Shown here piece by piece: positions 18,816-26,795 of a stretch of DNA of 64,000 nucleotides. The stretch lies in NCBI RefSeq assembly GCF_001431415.1, contig NZ_LDJI01000010.1, positions 1-64,000 of the forward strand, read 5' to 3'. How positions within the stretch are numbered: position 1 is the stretch's first letter; every line of letters starts with the position of its first letter. The DNA is from Stenotrophomonas humi. Its GTDB lineage: Bacteria > Pseudomonadota > Gammaproteobacteria > Xanthomonadales > Xanthomonadaceae. A program made the translations under genes and the position numbers. The notes under the pieces were generated by a model. That model was not told the origin of the DNA, did not search any database, and was given only the letters and a program-made list of their open reading frames with translations.

Positions 18816-19163
18816 GCCGGCGAACGCGACACGCCATGCTGGCGACATCGCATGGCCCGGTCCCGCTACGGGGATCGCAGTGAGTCATCCCTGTGGATGG
18901 GGCTGCTGTATCGGCTGTCGGTGGGATGCCGCGCAGAAATGCGTTCACTGGGCAACCGTATCCGTGGTTGCGCCTGCAACCACGTTGAAGCGGCGGCCCC
19001 TGTGGTTGTTGCACACGGGAAGTACTTTCCTGTCGCCTTTCCGGCCTGTTAGGGTCCCGCTTCACGGTGCCGTGCCCGGCACCCGTGACAGCGGTAAAAG
19101 ACGGCGCGATGCGGGACGGGGGGTGGAGAGTACCTCACGTTCCGCACCGCGCCTTCCCGGGAA
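18816..19163. other. Intergenic region, no gene seen
   Basis: About 350 bp separate the vanZ-like gene from the converging hexosaminidase gene. Only short, uncharacteristic frames are present. I see no strong terminator for either neighbour. Confidence 0.4.
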
Positions 19164-21518
19164 CTAGTGCGCTGGCTGCAGCTCGATCCTGTTCAGCACC
19201 CACATCTGCGGTCGGGTATCACCACTGAAGGTGATGCACAGGTCGGTGACCTGTTCCGGCCCTGCACGCAGCGGTGCTTCCAGCTCGATGAAACCGTCCT
19301 TGCCCGGCTTTTCCGGCAATGGCGCGCTGGCCAGCACGCGACCGTGACAACCGGCGCGCACTTCGAACTCGCCATACCTTGCCACTGGCTTGCGGTAGCC
19401 GCGCTTGGCTTCCTCCGGCTTCAGCAGGCCGAAATTGTAGGGAATGCGACCGGCACGTACCTTGATCGAACCGATATCGGCCAACTGTGCGTCTTCCCAC
19501 AGCCAACACGGGTTGAAGATGGTCACGTCGAAGTTGGCGCGCGGGCCCTCCAGCGGATTGTCGTCTTCCAACCGCAGCAGCAGGCGGCCACCTTCGGGAC
19601 ATTGCGCCAGGGTCTTGTCGGTACGGCTCAACAGCGAGGCCGCATCGAAGTTCCAGCTGCTGGGCTTGTCGGCCAAGGGCACGCCGTTGAAGAACGTCTG
19701 CGCCTTCAGTTCGGTGGGAACCGGCAAGGTCAGTGCACCGCCGTAGCTGGGTGACTGTGCGGTGGGCGTGCTGCCATCGGTGGTGTAACGGATGTCGCGA
19801 TAGCTCAGCGGATTGGACAGCTCCACCGTCACCTTGTCGCCGGCGCGATCATCCTGCCGCTTCATCGCCACCGACAACGCGGTCTGGCCATAGGCGATGT
19901 CCAGCGCCTTGTAGCGCTGCAGCTGTGCCGGCAGGCGCGCCAGGAAATCGTCATAGCTCTTGCGCTCCAGCGGCGTCCAGGCAATTTCGGCCAGCGCCGA
20001 CATGCGCGGAAACAGGTTGTGCTGCAGGCGCTCGTAATTGCGCGTGTGCTCGGTCCACATGTTGGCCTGCACGCCGAGCACATGCTTGCGCTGTGCTTCG
20101 TTCAACTGCGCAGGCACCGGGTCATACGCGTAGATGCGCTGCATCGAGGTGAACTTGGGGCGGCCCGGCGGTTCGTCCGGCAGATTGGTCTGCAGGAAAT
20201 CCAGGTACAGCGTATTGCCCGGGGTCATCACCACATCGTGGCCGTGCGTGGCCGCTTCAATGCCGCCCTCGATGCCGCGCCAGGACATCACGGTGGCTTC
20301 CGGTGGCAGGCCGCCTTCGATGATCTCGTCCCAGCCGATCAGCTTGCGGTCGTGTGCTTCCAGATACTTCTCCAGACGCTTCAGCATGTGCGACTGCAAT
20401 GCTTCTTCGTCCTTCAGGCCCAGCTCACGGATGTAGGCCTGCACCTGCGGCGAATCCTGCCACTGGTACTTGACCGCTTCATCGCCACCGATGTGGATGT
20501 ACTTGCCCGGGAACATTTCCATGACTTCGGCCAGGATGTTTTCCAGGAACTGCAGCGTTTCATCGCGCGGATTGAACAGGTACGGGTTGACACCCCAGTT
20601 GGCGGAAGGCTGGGTCGGCCCATCCACCACACCGTGTTCCGGATAAGCGGCAACTGCGGCCTGCGCATGGCCGGGAACGTCCACTTCCGGGACCACGGTG
20701 ATGTGACGTGCGGCGGCATACGCCACCACATCGCGGATCTGTTCCTGCGTGTAAAAGCCGCAGTACAGATGTGGCGTGCCGTCCGGATTGATGCCCGCTT
20801 CGCCAGCGGCCGAACGGCAACCGCCGATTTCGGTCAGCTTCGGGTAGCGCTTGATCTCCATGCGCCAGCCCTGGTCATCGGTGAGATGCCAATGGAAGGT
20901 GTTGAGCTTGTGCGTTGCCATGGCGTCGAGCAGCGTCTTGATCTGCTCGATGCTCTGGAAGTGGCGGGCCGAGTCGAGCATGAAGCCACGCCAGCTGAAG
21001 CGCGGTGCGTCCTCGATACGCATCGCCGCCAGGCTGACCGTGTTGGAGGGGGTGCCGGCGAGCAGCTGCCACAGCGACATCGCGCCGTAGAACAGGCCGC
21101 GGTCATCGCTGGCTTCGATCACGACGCCGTTGCTGTCCACATGCAGCGAATAGGCTTCAGCAGAGTCGCCTTCGCGTGCGGCGACGCGGCGGAATTCAAT
21201 GGAGTTCTTGCCGGCCTTCTGGCTGCCGACCTGCAGCTTGAGCGGGGTGGTATCGGCCAACAGCGCCGTGAACTGCGTGGCGACCGTGCCGGTGTCACCG
21301 CTGCCGACAACGCGGGTGGACCCATCAACAGTGAAACGTCCGGCCGCCGGCTGCACCGATACCGGACGCGGAATGATGCTGGCACGGGTCGATTCCACCG
21401 GTTGTACCTGGGCAGATGTTGCCGTCGGCGCAGCGAAGACCTGTGTGCTGGTGGCAGCCAGGGCAACCAGCATCGCGGCGTGCAGGGTGTGGGTGGAAAG
21501 TCGGTGTCGGGTCATCAT
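19164..21518 (-). CDS. Exported GH20 beta-N-acetylhexosaminidase (copy 1)
   Basis: The 784-residue enzyme releases terminal GlcNAc (or GalNAc) from chito-oligosaccharides and glycans. It has a signal peptide (ML-VALAATSTQVFA), a GH20b N-terminal domain (about residues 45-170), then the TIM barrel with RGFMLDSARHF, WHLTDDQGWRMEIK and the catalytic Asp-Glu pair in YIHIGGDEAVKYQW (about D346-E347). The C-terminal part is a chitobiase-type accessory domain. The start has AAGGA five bases upstream. It is the last of a minus-strand group (receptor, propeller protein, hexosaminidase) and a paralogue of the enzyme at 31106-33412. Periplasmic location is inferred. Confidence 0.93.
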   Translation of the reverse strand: MMTRHRLSTHTLHAAMLVALAATSTQVFAAPTATSAQVQPVESTRASIIPRPVSVQPAAGRFTVDGSTRVVGSGDTGTVATQFTALLADTTPLKLQVGSQKAGKNSIEFRRVAAREGDSAEAYSLHVDSNGVVIEASDDRGLFYGAMSLWQLLAGTPSNTVSLAAMRIEDAPRFSWRGFMLDSARHFQSIEQIKTLLDAMATHKLNTFHWHLTDDQGWRMEIKRYPKLTEIGGCRSAAGEAGINPDGTPHLYCGFYTQEQIRDVVAYAAARHITVVPEVDVPGHAQAAVAAYPEHGVVDGPTQPSANWGVNPYLFNPRDETLQFLENILAEVMEMFPGKYIHIGGDEAVKYQWQDSPQVQAYIRELGLKDEEALQSHMLKRLEKYLEAHDRKLIGWDEIIEGGLPPEATVMSWRGIEGGIEAATHGHDVVMTPGNTLYLDFLQTNLPDEPPGRPKFTSMQRIYAYDPVPAQLNEAQRKHVLGVQANMWTEHTRNYERLQHNLFPRMSALAEIAWTPLERKSYDDFLARLPAQLQRYKALDIAYGQTALSVAMKRQDDRAGDKVTVELSNPLSYRDIRYTTDGSTPTAQSPSYGGALTLPVPTELKAQTFFNGVPLADKPSSWNFDAASLLSRTDKTLAQCPEGGRLLLRLEDDNPLEGPRANFDVTIFNPCWLWEDAQLADIGSIKVRAGRIPYNFGLLKPEEAKRGYRKPVARYGEFEVRAGCHGRVLASAPLPEKPGKDGFIELEAPLRAGPEQVTDLCITFSGDTRPQMWVLNRIELQPAH

Positions 21519-21536
21519 GATTCCTTGTTTGTGAAG

Positions 21537-21559
21537 CCGGGCCTTGTTTCCAGGCCCGG
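21537..21559 (-). other. Hairpin upstream of hexosaminidase copy 1
   Basis: An 8-bp inverted repeat (CCGGGCCT / AGGCCCGG, 7-nt spacer) lies between the propeller gene and the hexosaminidase gene. It may attenuate or process the message. No T-run follows. Confidence 0.4.
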
Positions 21560-21634
21560 GTGCTGCGTTGTCAGACGTTGATGTGGTGGTGCTACCCATG
21601 GGGGAGGGCACAGCAACGGGGTGCTACAAGGGTG

Positions 21635-23182
21635 TCACGGGGTGTGCGTCGTACTGATCGATGACATTGAAGAATTGCGGATCATCGCGTCCAGTTCAAA
21701 CCCCATCAGTACTCCTTCAATATCGGCCGCGACCAGCATCTGTGCATCGCCTGTGATGCTGCCGGCAATGCCCCACTGGAAGCCGCGTCCCGGCGGCAAC
21801 GGATAGTGCGATACAAGCACGCCGTCGTCGCGCCGGATCACGCTGATTCCGGCCACATGCTGCAGGAAATACGGTTGGCCGGCGGCGGTGCCGACGATCA
21901 GGTGATCGTTCACCACCAACGGCGTGCCCCAGCTCCAGCCACCGACGTCGGTACGCCAGCGCACGCGGCCGGTAGCGGTATCGATGGCGGTGATCTTGCG
22001 AAGATCAGACGCGCCGATATAGAGCGTTTCGTTGTCGAAGGAAGGCTCCGATTCAATCCATGACGTCCAGAACTGCGTCAGCCACAGAGCACGGCCGCTG
22101 CGCGCGTCGACGGCGTGCAACACGCCGCTGCGGTCATTGATAAAGACACGGCCGTTGTGGACGACAGGTGCGGAACCCGGTCGCATCGACAACGGATAAG
22201 TCCATGCCTTGCGCCCGCTACGTGCGTGCAGCGCATGCAGCTCGCCGGGTTCGGTGGCGACATGCAGGGTGCCATCAACGAACGAGAGGCCGTGTTGAAT
22301 GCGTCCTGGCAGTTGCGTCCTCCAGATGCTGGCACCGGTGGCCGCAGCGAACGCCTGGACGCAGCCATCGCTGCCGCCAACATACAGCACGCCATCGACC
22401 AGCAACGGGCGTGGCGCTTGCCATTCCCATGCGGAAGACTGCGGATGCGGCAACTCGCGGCTGGTGCGGGAGTCCTCGATGGAGGCGCGCCATTGCTCGC
22501 GCCCGGTGCTGCGTTCGAGCCGATGCAGATAGCCGCCATCGCTGACCACGAACGCCGCCTCGTCGGTCACCAGCGCAGCACCGAGAATGGGATGGCCGAT
22601 TGCGCTGCTCCAACGCAGGTTGCCGTCGGCGAGGTTCACCGCGCTGAAAGTGCCGCCGGTGGTTCCCACATAGACGATGTCGTCATGGATGACAGGTGAG
22701 GCGAATATCTGCCCGCTGAGGCGCGTCGTCCAGTGCGGACCGGGCAGGGTGGGTAGATCCTTCGGTGGCGTTGCGGGCAGCGGAAGATGTCCGCGATTTG
22801 CACGCTCCAGGCTGACGGATTCGCCATTGCCAAACAGCGTTCCAGTCAGCCTTTCACCGTTGTGGCGCAGGCTCATGTGCAGGCCGTCATGCACCAGCGT
22901 GTCGCTTTCGATGCTGGCCTTGCCGTGAAGAGGAAGCGCCTGCAGATGCGAGACCGGCAGATCGAGCTTCATGTCGTAGCGGCCGTTGATATCGGCCTGC
23001 AACTCAAGGCCCATGACCACGCGTTCGCGCTTGCTCCCGATATCGCCAAGCCAGTAGCCGGAAAGATCGGGCTCCGCGGCCGCCAGCGCGGTGCTCACCG
23101 ACAGAGCGCTGGCAGCCAGCATCAACCACCAGGGGCGGTGTGCACGGAGCGATGCGATCGAGGTGGCGTTGTCGTTGGACAT
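21635..23182 (-). CDS. Exported PQQ-like (BamB-type) beta-propeller protein
   Basis: The 515-residue protein has a signal peptide (LMLAASALSVSTALA) and a small N-terminal beta domain (about residues 35-130, starting DLSGYWLGDIG). A propeller of repeated PQQ/quinoprotein-like blades follows: SPVIHDDIVYVGTTGGTFSAV, DLADGNLRW-type, ATGASIWRTQ, ARSGRKAWTY, ATGRVRWRTD. No catalytic residues of quinoprotein dehydrogenases are evident. It sits between a TonB receptor and a GH20 enzyme in the same direction, so it may be a periplasmic scaffold or binding protein for oligosaccharide uptake. That role is inference. Confidence 0.8.
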   Translation of the reverse strand: MSNDNATSIASLRAHRPWWLMLAASALSVSTALAAAEPDLSGYWLGDIGSKRERVVMGLELQADINGRYDMKLDLPVSHLQALPLHGKASIESDTLVHDGLHMSLRHNGERLTGTLFGNGESVSLERANRGHLPLPATPPKDLPTLPGPHWTTRLSGQIFASPVIHDDIVYVGTTGGTFSAVNLADGNLRWSSAIGHPILGAALVTDEAAFVVSDGGYLHRLERSTGREQWRASIEDSRTSRELPHPQSSAWEWQAPRPLLVDGVLYVGGSDGCVQAFAAATGASIWRTQLPGRIQHGLSFVDGTLHVATEPGELHALHARSGRKAWTYPLSMRPGSAPVVHNGRVFINDRSGVLHAVDARSGRALWLTQFWTSWIESEPSFDNETLYIGASDLRKITAIDTATGRVRWRTDVGGWSWGTPLVVNDHLIVGTAAGQPYFLQHVAGISVIRRDDGVLVSHYPLPPGRGFQWGIAGSITGDAQMLVAADIEGVLMGFELDAMIRNSSMSSISTTHTP

Positions 23183-23258
23183 CGTACGGACCTGGCTGGG
23201 AGTGACGGCGGGGTGGCGCGGTGTTGAAGTGAACGTTGTGGTCGTGTTTCAGGATGAA

Positions 23259-23282
23259 GCGGGCCCGATGTATCGGGCCCGC
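23259..23282 (-). terminator. Hairpin after TonB-dependent receptor 1
   Basis: A perfect 10-bp stem (GCGGGCCCGA / TCGGGCCCGC) with a 4-nt loop lies 27 bp after the receptor stop. It lacks a T-run on the minus strand and may be a leaky terminator or stabiliser before the propeller gene. Confidence 0.55.
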
Positions 23283-23309
23283 CGTGCTGCCACATCTACT
23301 ATGCGAGGA

Positions 23310-25958
23310 TCAGAAATCGAATCGCAGTGACGCCATGTAACGGCGGCCGGTGGTGTACAGGCCGTTGGTCAGTGCCTTGTTGCCAAAGTAGCTGCGATAG
23401 TTCTCGTTGAGCAGGTTCATCGCGTTGAGTTGTATCGCCAGGTTGTCGTTGACCCGATAGCCGACGGATGCATCCAGTGAGCCGTAGTCATCGGTCCAGA
23501 CCTGCGTATTGGCTGCCGCCATGCGGGTGAAGTATTTGTCGCGCCAGCCGTAGGTGACACGAGCGCTCCAGTTGCCCTGCTCGAAGTACGGGCTGATGTT
23601 GAACTGGTGCTCTGAGTTGAACGGCAGGGGACGCCCATCGTCGGCCTCGCCATCGGAGAACGTGTAGTTGGCCACGATGCCGAAGCCGGCACCCAGGTTC
23701 TGCTGCCATGCCAGGGAGTAGCCACGCACCTTGGCGTTGCCCGCGTTCTGTGGGCGGGTCACGTCATAGACGTCGTTGCGGTTCTGGTTGATGTTGTAGT
23801 GCGTTTCTTTCTGCGACTGGTTGAGGATGTAGTCCTTGACGTCGCGGTAGAACAGGGATGCTGCCAGGATGGCGTTCTCCGACATGTACCACTCGGCGGA
23901 GAAGTCGAAGTTGGTGGACTTGTACGGATCGAGGTCAGGATTGCCGCCGGCACCGGACAGGTTCAGGTCGGTCAGCCAGATGTAACTGGACATGTCCGCG
24001 TAGTTGGGGCGGGCAATGACCTTTGCCGCCGAGAAGCGCAGCACCATGTCCTCGTTGAGGTCGTAGATCAGGTTGAGGTTGGGCAGCGTGCTGTTGTACT
24101 TCTTGCCCTCCACGATGGTCTGCCACTGGGGGCAGGGATTCAGGTTGCTGGCGCAGGTGTAACCTTCGTTGACGGTTTCGGTGCGGATGTAGCGGACGCC
24201 GACATTGCCGCGCAGGCGATCAACGCTGAAGTCCGCCTGGGCATATGCGGCCTTGCTGTCTTCTTCGATTGACCAGGTGTTGCGGGCGAACTCACCGGAA
24301 TTGAAGGGTGACAGCGCCGGCATCGTTGCGCCCGGAGCCAACCATGCACCGCTCGTGATCCAGTCGTACAGCTTCTTGGGATCGACGGTGAAGCGGTCTG
24401 ACAGTGCGCCGCCGTTGCCCATCCCGGACAGGTAATCGCCGGGCATCGGGCGCGGACCAAATTCACCGGCGTTGTTGGTGGCCGGCGTGTTGAGCGCGAA
24501 GCCCTTCTGTACCTGGCCGACGAAGTGGTCACGCTGCTTGTAACCGAAACGCAGCAGGTACACCGGCGACTCGAGCTTGAGGCCGAAGTCGACCTGGCCG
24601 TACTTCTCCTTGTCCACGGTCGGCTTCTCGACGACGTTGCCTGCCCAGCCATCAAAGCGGAACAGCGAAGGATCGTTGAACGGGTTGCCGTTCGGGAAGC
24701 TCACTTCGAATGGGTTGCTGTCCGAATCCCTGACCTGCCACGCATAGTCGGTGCGCGCCAGGAACTCGCTGTAGAACTGGCGCGGGCCAGCGTCGGCGCG
24801 GGTGCTGCCCAGCTGTGCACTGGCTGACCAGCGTTCGTCGTTCCACGCCGCCTTCAGGTCATAGGTGCGCGACTCCGTGGTGGCCCAGCGGCTCTGCAGG
24901 TCGAAGATCGACAGCGCGTTCTTCATCTTGCCGCCGGTGACGATGCCATCCTTGATGGTGATGTCGGTCAGCTTGTCCGCGCTGTTGAAATTGTTGCCCG
25001 GGTTGATGAACATCGGGTGCGCCTGATGGTCATAGCTGGCATCGATGGCGAACGCGTTGAACTCGATGTCGAGCTTGTCCACCGGCTTGGCCTGCAGGCT
25101 CAGCGTGTAGATGTCGCGCTTGCGTTCCTGCTCGAAGAAGGCCGCGCCTGCGGAGTTGACGCCGATGGCGTTGGGGTTGGCACGGATGGCATCGGCGCAC
25201 GCGCCGGCGCAGTTGCCGTTGGCGATGGAGGCGTTGAACGCGCTGGCGGTGATGACATTGAACGACTCGAAGCCTTCGCGGCGGATGTTCTCTTCGTCAC
25301 GCTGGGCGGAGAACACCACGCCGAAATTCTCGGCCTGGTTCTTCCAGCCCACCAGCAGTGCGGCGTTCGGATCGGTGGAGCTTGCGACTTCGTTGCGGGT
25401 TACGCCGACCTGGCCGGAGATCGTCAACGGCCTGTCCAGATCCAGTGGCTTGCGGGTGGAGATCATCACGCTGCCGCCGATCGAGCCTTCATCCAGGCGC
25501 GCTTCGGGGGACTTGAATACTTCGACCTTGCCCACCAGCTGCGGTGCCAGCAGTGAGTAGTTGAAAGTACGGGTGGGGAAGTCGGACATGTTCCAGTCGC
25601 CGGAGGCGATGGTCTGGCCGTTGAGGAGGGTGCGGTTGAGTGAAGGGTCGGTGCCGAGGATGCTGACGCGCTCACCCTGGCCGAAAGCGCGATCGATGGC
25701 GATGCCGGGGATGAGGGTCATCGCTTCAGCGACGTTGGTGGCGGGGAACTTGCCCACGTCCTCGGCGGTGATCACATCGACGATGGCATCGGCGTTGCGC
25801 TTGGTTTCCAGTGACTGCTGGAGGCTGGCGCGGATGCCGGTGACGACAACACGATCAAGCTCGGTGGCATCCGGCTTCGTATCCTGGGCGACAGCGGAAA
25901 AGCTGAGCGCCAGACAGCTGACGATGGCCGCGGTTAGCGGTGACTTGCGATGGTTCAA
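23310..25958 (-). CDS. TonB-dependent receptor 1 (Xanthomonas/Caulobacter type)
   Basis: The 882-residue outer-membrane receptor probably imports chito- or other oligosaccharides with TonB energy. It has a signal peptide (ends SAVAQ), a TonB-box-like LDRVVVTGIRASLQQSL, a plug domain (VITAEDVGKFPATNVAEAM, LNRTLLNGQ, DEGSIGGSV), then a beta-barrel ending in Arg-Phe-Asp-Phe. It is closely related to receptor 2. The only start that fits the signal peptide is TTG, inside a hairpin (25956-25975). No GlcNAc operator is seen upstream; instead there is an AT-rich region with inverted repeats. Substrate is inferred from the neighbours. Confidence 0.92.
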   Translation of the reverse strand: MNHRKSPLTAAIVSCLALSFSAVAQDTKPDATELDRVVVTGIRASLQQSLETKRNADAIVDVITAEDVGKFPATNVAEAMTLIPGIAIDRAFGQGERVSILGTDPSLNRTLLNGQTIASGDWNMSDFPTRTFNYSLLAPQLVGKVEVFKSPEARLDEGSIGGSVMISTRKPLDLDRPLTISGQVGVTRNEVASSTDPNAALLVGWKNQAENFGVVFSAQRDEENIRREGFESFNVITASAFNASIANGNCAGACADAIRANPNAIGVNSAGAAFFEQERKRDIYTLSLQAKPVDKLDIEFNAFAIDASYDHQAHPMFINPGNNFNSADKLTDITIKDGIVTGGKMKNALSIFDLQSRWATTESRTYDLKAAWNDERWSASAQLGSTRADAGPRQFYSEFLARTDYAWQVRDSDSNPFEVSFPNGNPFNDPSLFRFDGWAGNVVEKPTVDKEKYGQVDFGLKLESPVYLLRFGYKQRDHFVGQVQKGFALNTPATNNAGEFGPRPMPGDYLSGMGNGGALSDRFTVDPKKLYDWITSGAWLAPGATMPALSPFNSGEFARNTWSIEEDSKAAYAQADFSVDRLRGNVGVRYIRTETVNEGYTCASNLNPCPQWQTIVEGKKYNSTLPNLNLIYDLNEDMVLRFSAAKVIARPNYADMSSYIWLTDLNLSGAGGNPDLDPYKSTNFDFSAEWYMSENAILAASLFYRDVKDYILNQSQKETHYNINQNRNDVYDVTRPQNAGNAKVRGYSLAWQQNLGAGFGIVANYTFSDGEADDGRPLPFNSEHQFNISPYFEQGNWSARVTYGWRDKYFTRMAAANTQVWTDDYGSLDASVGYRVNDNLAIQLNAMNLLNENYRSYFGNKALTNGLYTTGRRYMASLRFDF

Positions 25959-25975
25959 AGGTCTCTCTCCCTTTG
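25956..25975 (-). promoter_or_regulatory. Start-codon hairpin with Shine-Dalgarno in loop, receptor 1
   Basis: On the minus strand, stem CAAAGG / CCTTTG (6 bp, perfect) closes the 8-nt loop GAGAGAGA. The Shine-Dalgarno purines are in the loop and the TTG start codon forms the end of the 3' arm. The same geometry is found at 29581-29600 and 36282-36301 with different stem bases. Confidence 0.65.
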
Positions 25976-26353
25976 CTGATGGATGGTCGACATGGAGATG
26001 CCGTCCAGTTGTTTCCGCGCCGATAGGTGCGCGGAGAAGTCCAGCGGCCGGATGGCGCCGCGTTGAAAGCGGGGTAAGGCGACGAACGAACTGCGTGCGT
26101 GGCTGTCAGTGACTGGCAGTGCTGCCGTTCACCCGAGGGTCGTGCGGTGGTTGGGCAGTGTTGAAGGCAAGCGTCATCAGCGCCCGAATTGCCGCGTTAT
26201 GGCGGCGCGCGGGACGCGCGGCGGGAGTTGCATGGGTGATGAAGGGCGGCGCCTGCTTGTCCACGTCGTGCCTCGATGGCGGGTTGAACGCGTAATGACT
26301 GTTGTTCAGCTGCGCAGGGAGTTTGCTATCAAAGTGGCGCATTTTGCAAAAAT

Positions 26354-26370
26354 AATTTTCATTGAAAATT
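26354..26370. promoter_or_regulatory. 17-bp inverted repeat AATTTTCA-T-TGAAAATT
   Basis: A perfect dyad of 8-bp arms around one base in the AT-rich region about 400 bp upstream of receptor 1. It looks like a regulator binding site; the regulator is unknown. Confidence 0.45.
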
Positions 26371-26447
26371 CATGGCGGCGCGACGCTGTTTTCATCTGAA
26401 TTTCGCTTTTTTTATGCAATTTTCTTCGTGAAAACGAGTTCTATTTC

Positions 26448-26476
26448 ACGCTGGATGGCGGCGAACGTGAAAAGTT
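26448..26476. promoter_or_regulatory. TTTCACG / CGTGAAA inverted pair
   Basis: Two half-sites, TTTCACG and CGTGAAA, are inverted around a spacer of about 15 bp in the same AT-rich block as the other TTTTCA-type dyads. This may be a paired operator; confidence is low. Confidence 0.3.
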
Positions 26477-26478
26477 TG

Positions 26479-26493
26479 TTTTCAAAATGAAAA
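26479..26493. promoter_or_regulatory. TTTTCA-AAA-TGAAAA inverted repeat
   Basis: A second dyad with the same arms (TTTTCA / TGAAAA) as the 17-bp repeat, here with a 3-bp spacer, about 110 bp further from the receptor 1 start. The repeated arm sequence argues for a common binding protein. Confidence 0.4.
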
Positions 26494-26715
26494 TATTGTT
26501 CATGATGAATTCATTGATAATTTGAATTCCGTTCTTCCGCTGTAGGTGTGCCGGTGGGCGCGTTTGTCGGCGCTCGCTCAAAGGCAGTGGCGAAAGGGAG
26601 TTACGGGCCATCGGGCGGGATGAGCGATGGCCTTGCGCTGGCATCGCCCGCCGTAATCGCACCGCTTCACACGCAGGGCACGAACGTGGTGGGAGTGGCT
26701 TTACCGAAAGTTGAA

Positions 26716-26750
26716 GCAAAAAAAACGGGCCTGGAAAACCCAGGCCCGCT
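26716..26750 (-). terminator. Rho-independent terminator of receptor 2
   Basis: On the minus strand, stem CGGGCCTGG / CCAGGCCCG (9 bp) with a 5-nt loop is followed directly by eight T residues. It sits about 50 bp after the receptor 2 stop. Confidence 0.9.
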
Positions 26751-26795
26751 GGAGGAGAAAAACAGCGGAAAACAGGTGAAGCGGTTGGTGCCGGC

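Larger units (their letters stand above)
25959..26795. other. Long intergenic region between receptors 1 and 2
   Basis: About 840 bp without a convincing gene. From the receptor 1 side it holds the 5' leader, a GC-rich stretch, an AT-rich block (about 26330-26530) with several TTTTCA/TGAAAA inverted repeats, and near 26720-26750 the terminator of receptor 2. The AT-rich block is the likely promoter and operator region for receptor 1. Confidence 0.55.

Noticed and set aside
20019-21581. Long plus-strand frame opposite the first hexosaminidase gene (520 residues)
   Set aside because: Shadow of the GH20 gene caused by GC-biased codon positions; the translation is low-complexity and matches no family.
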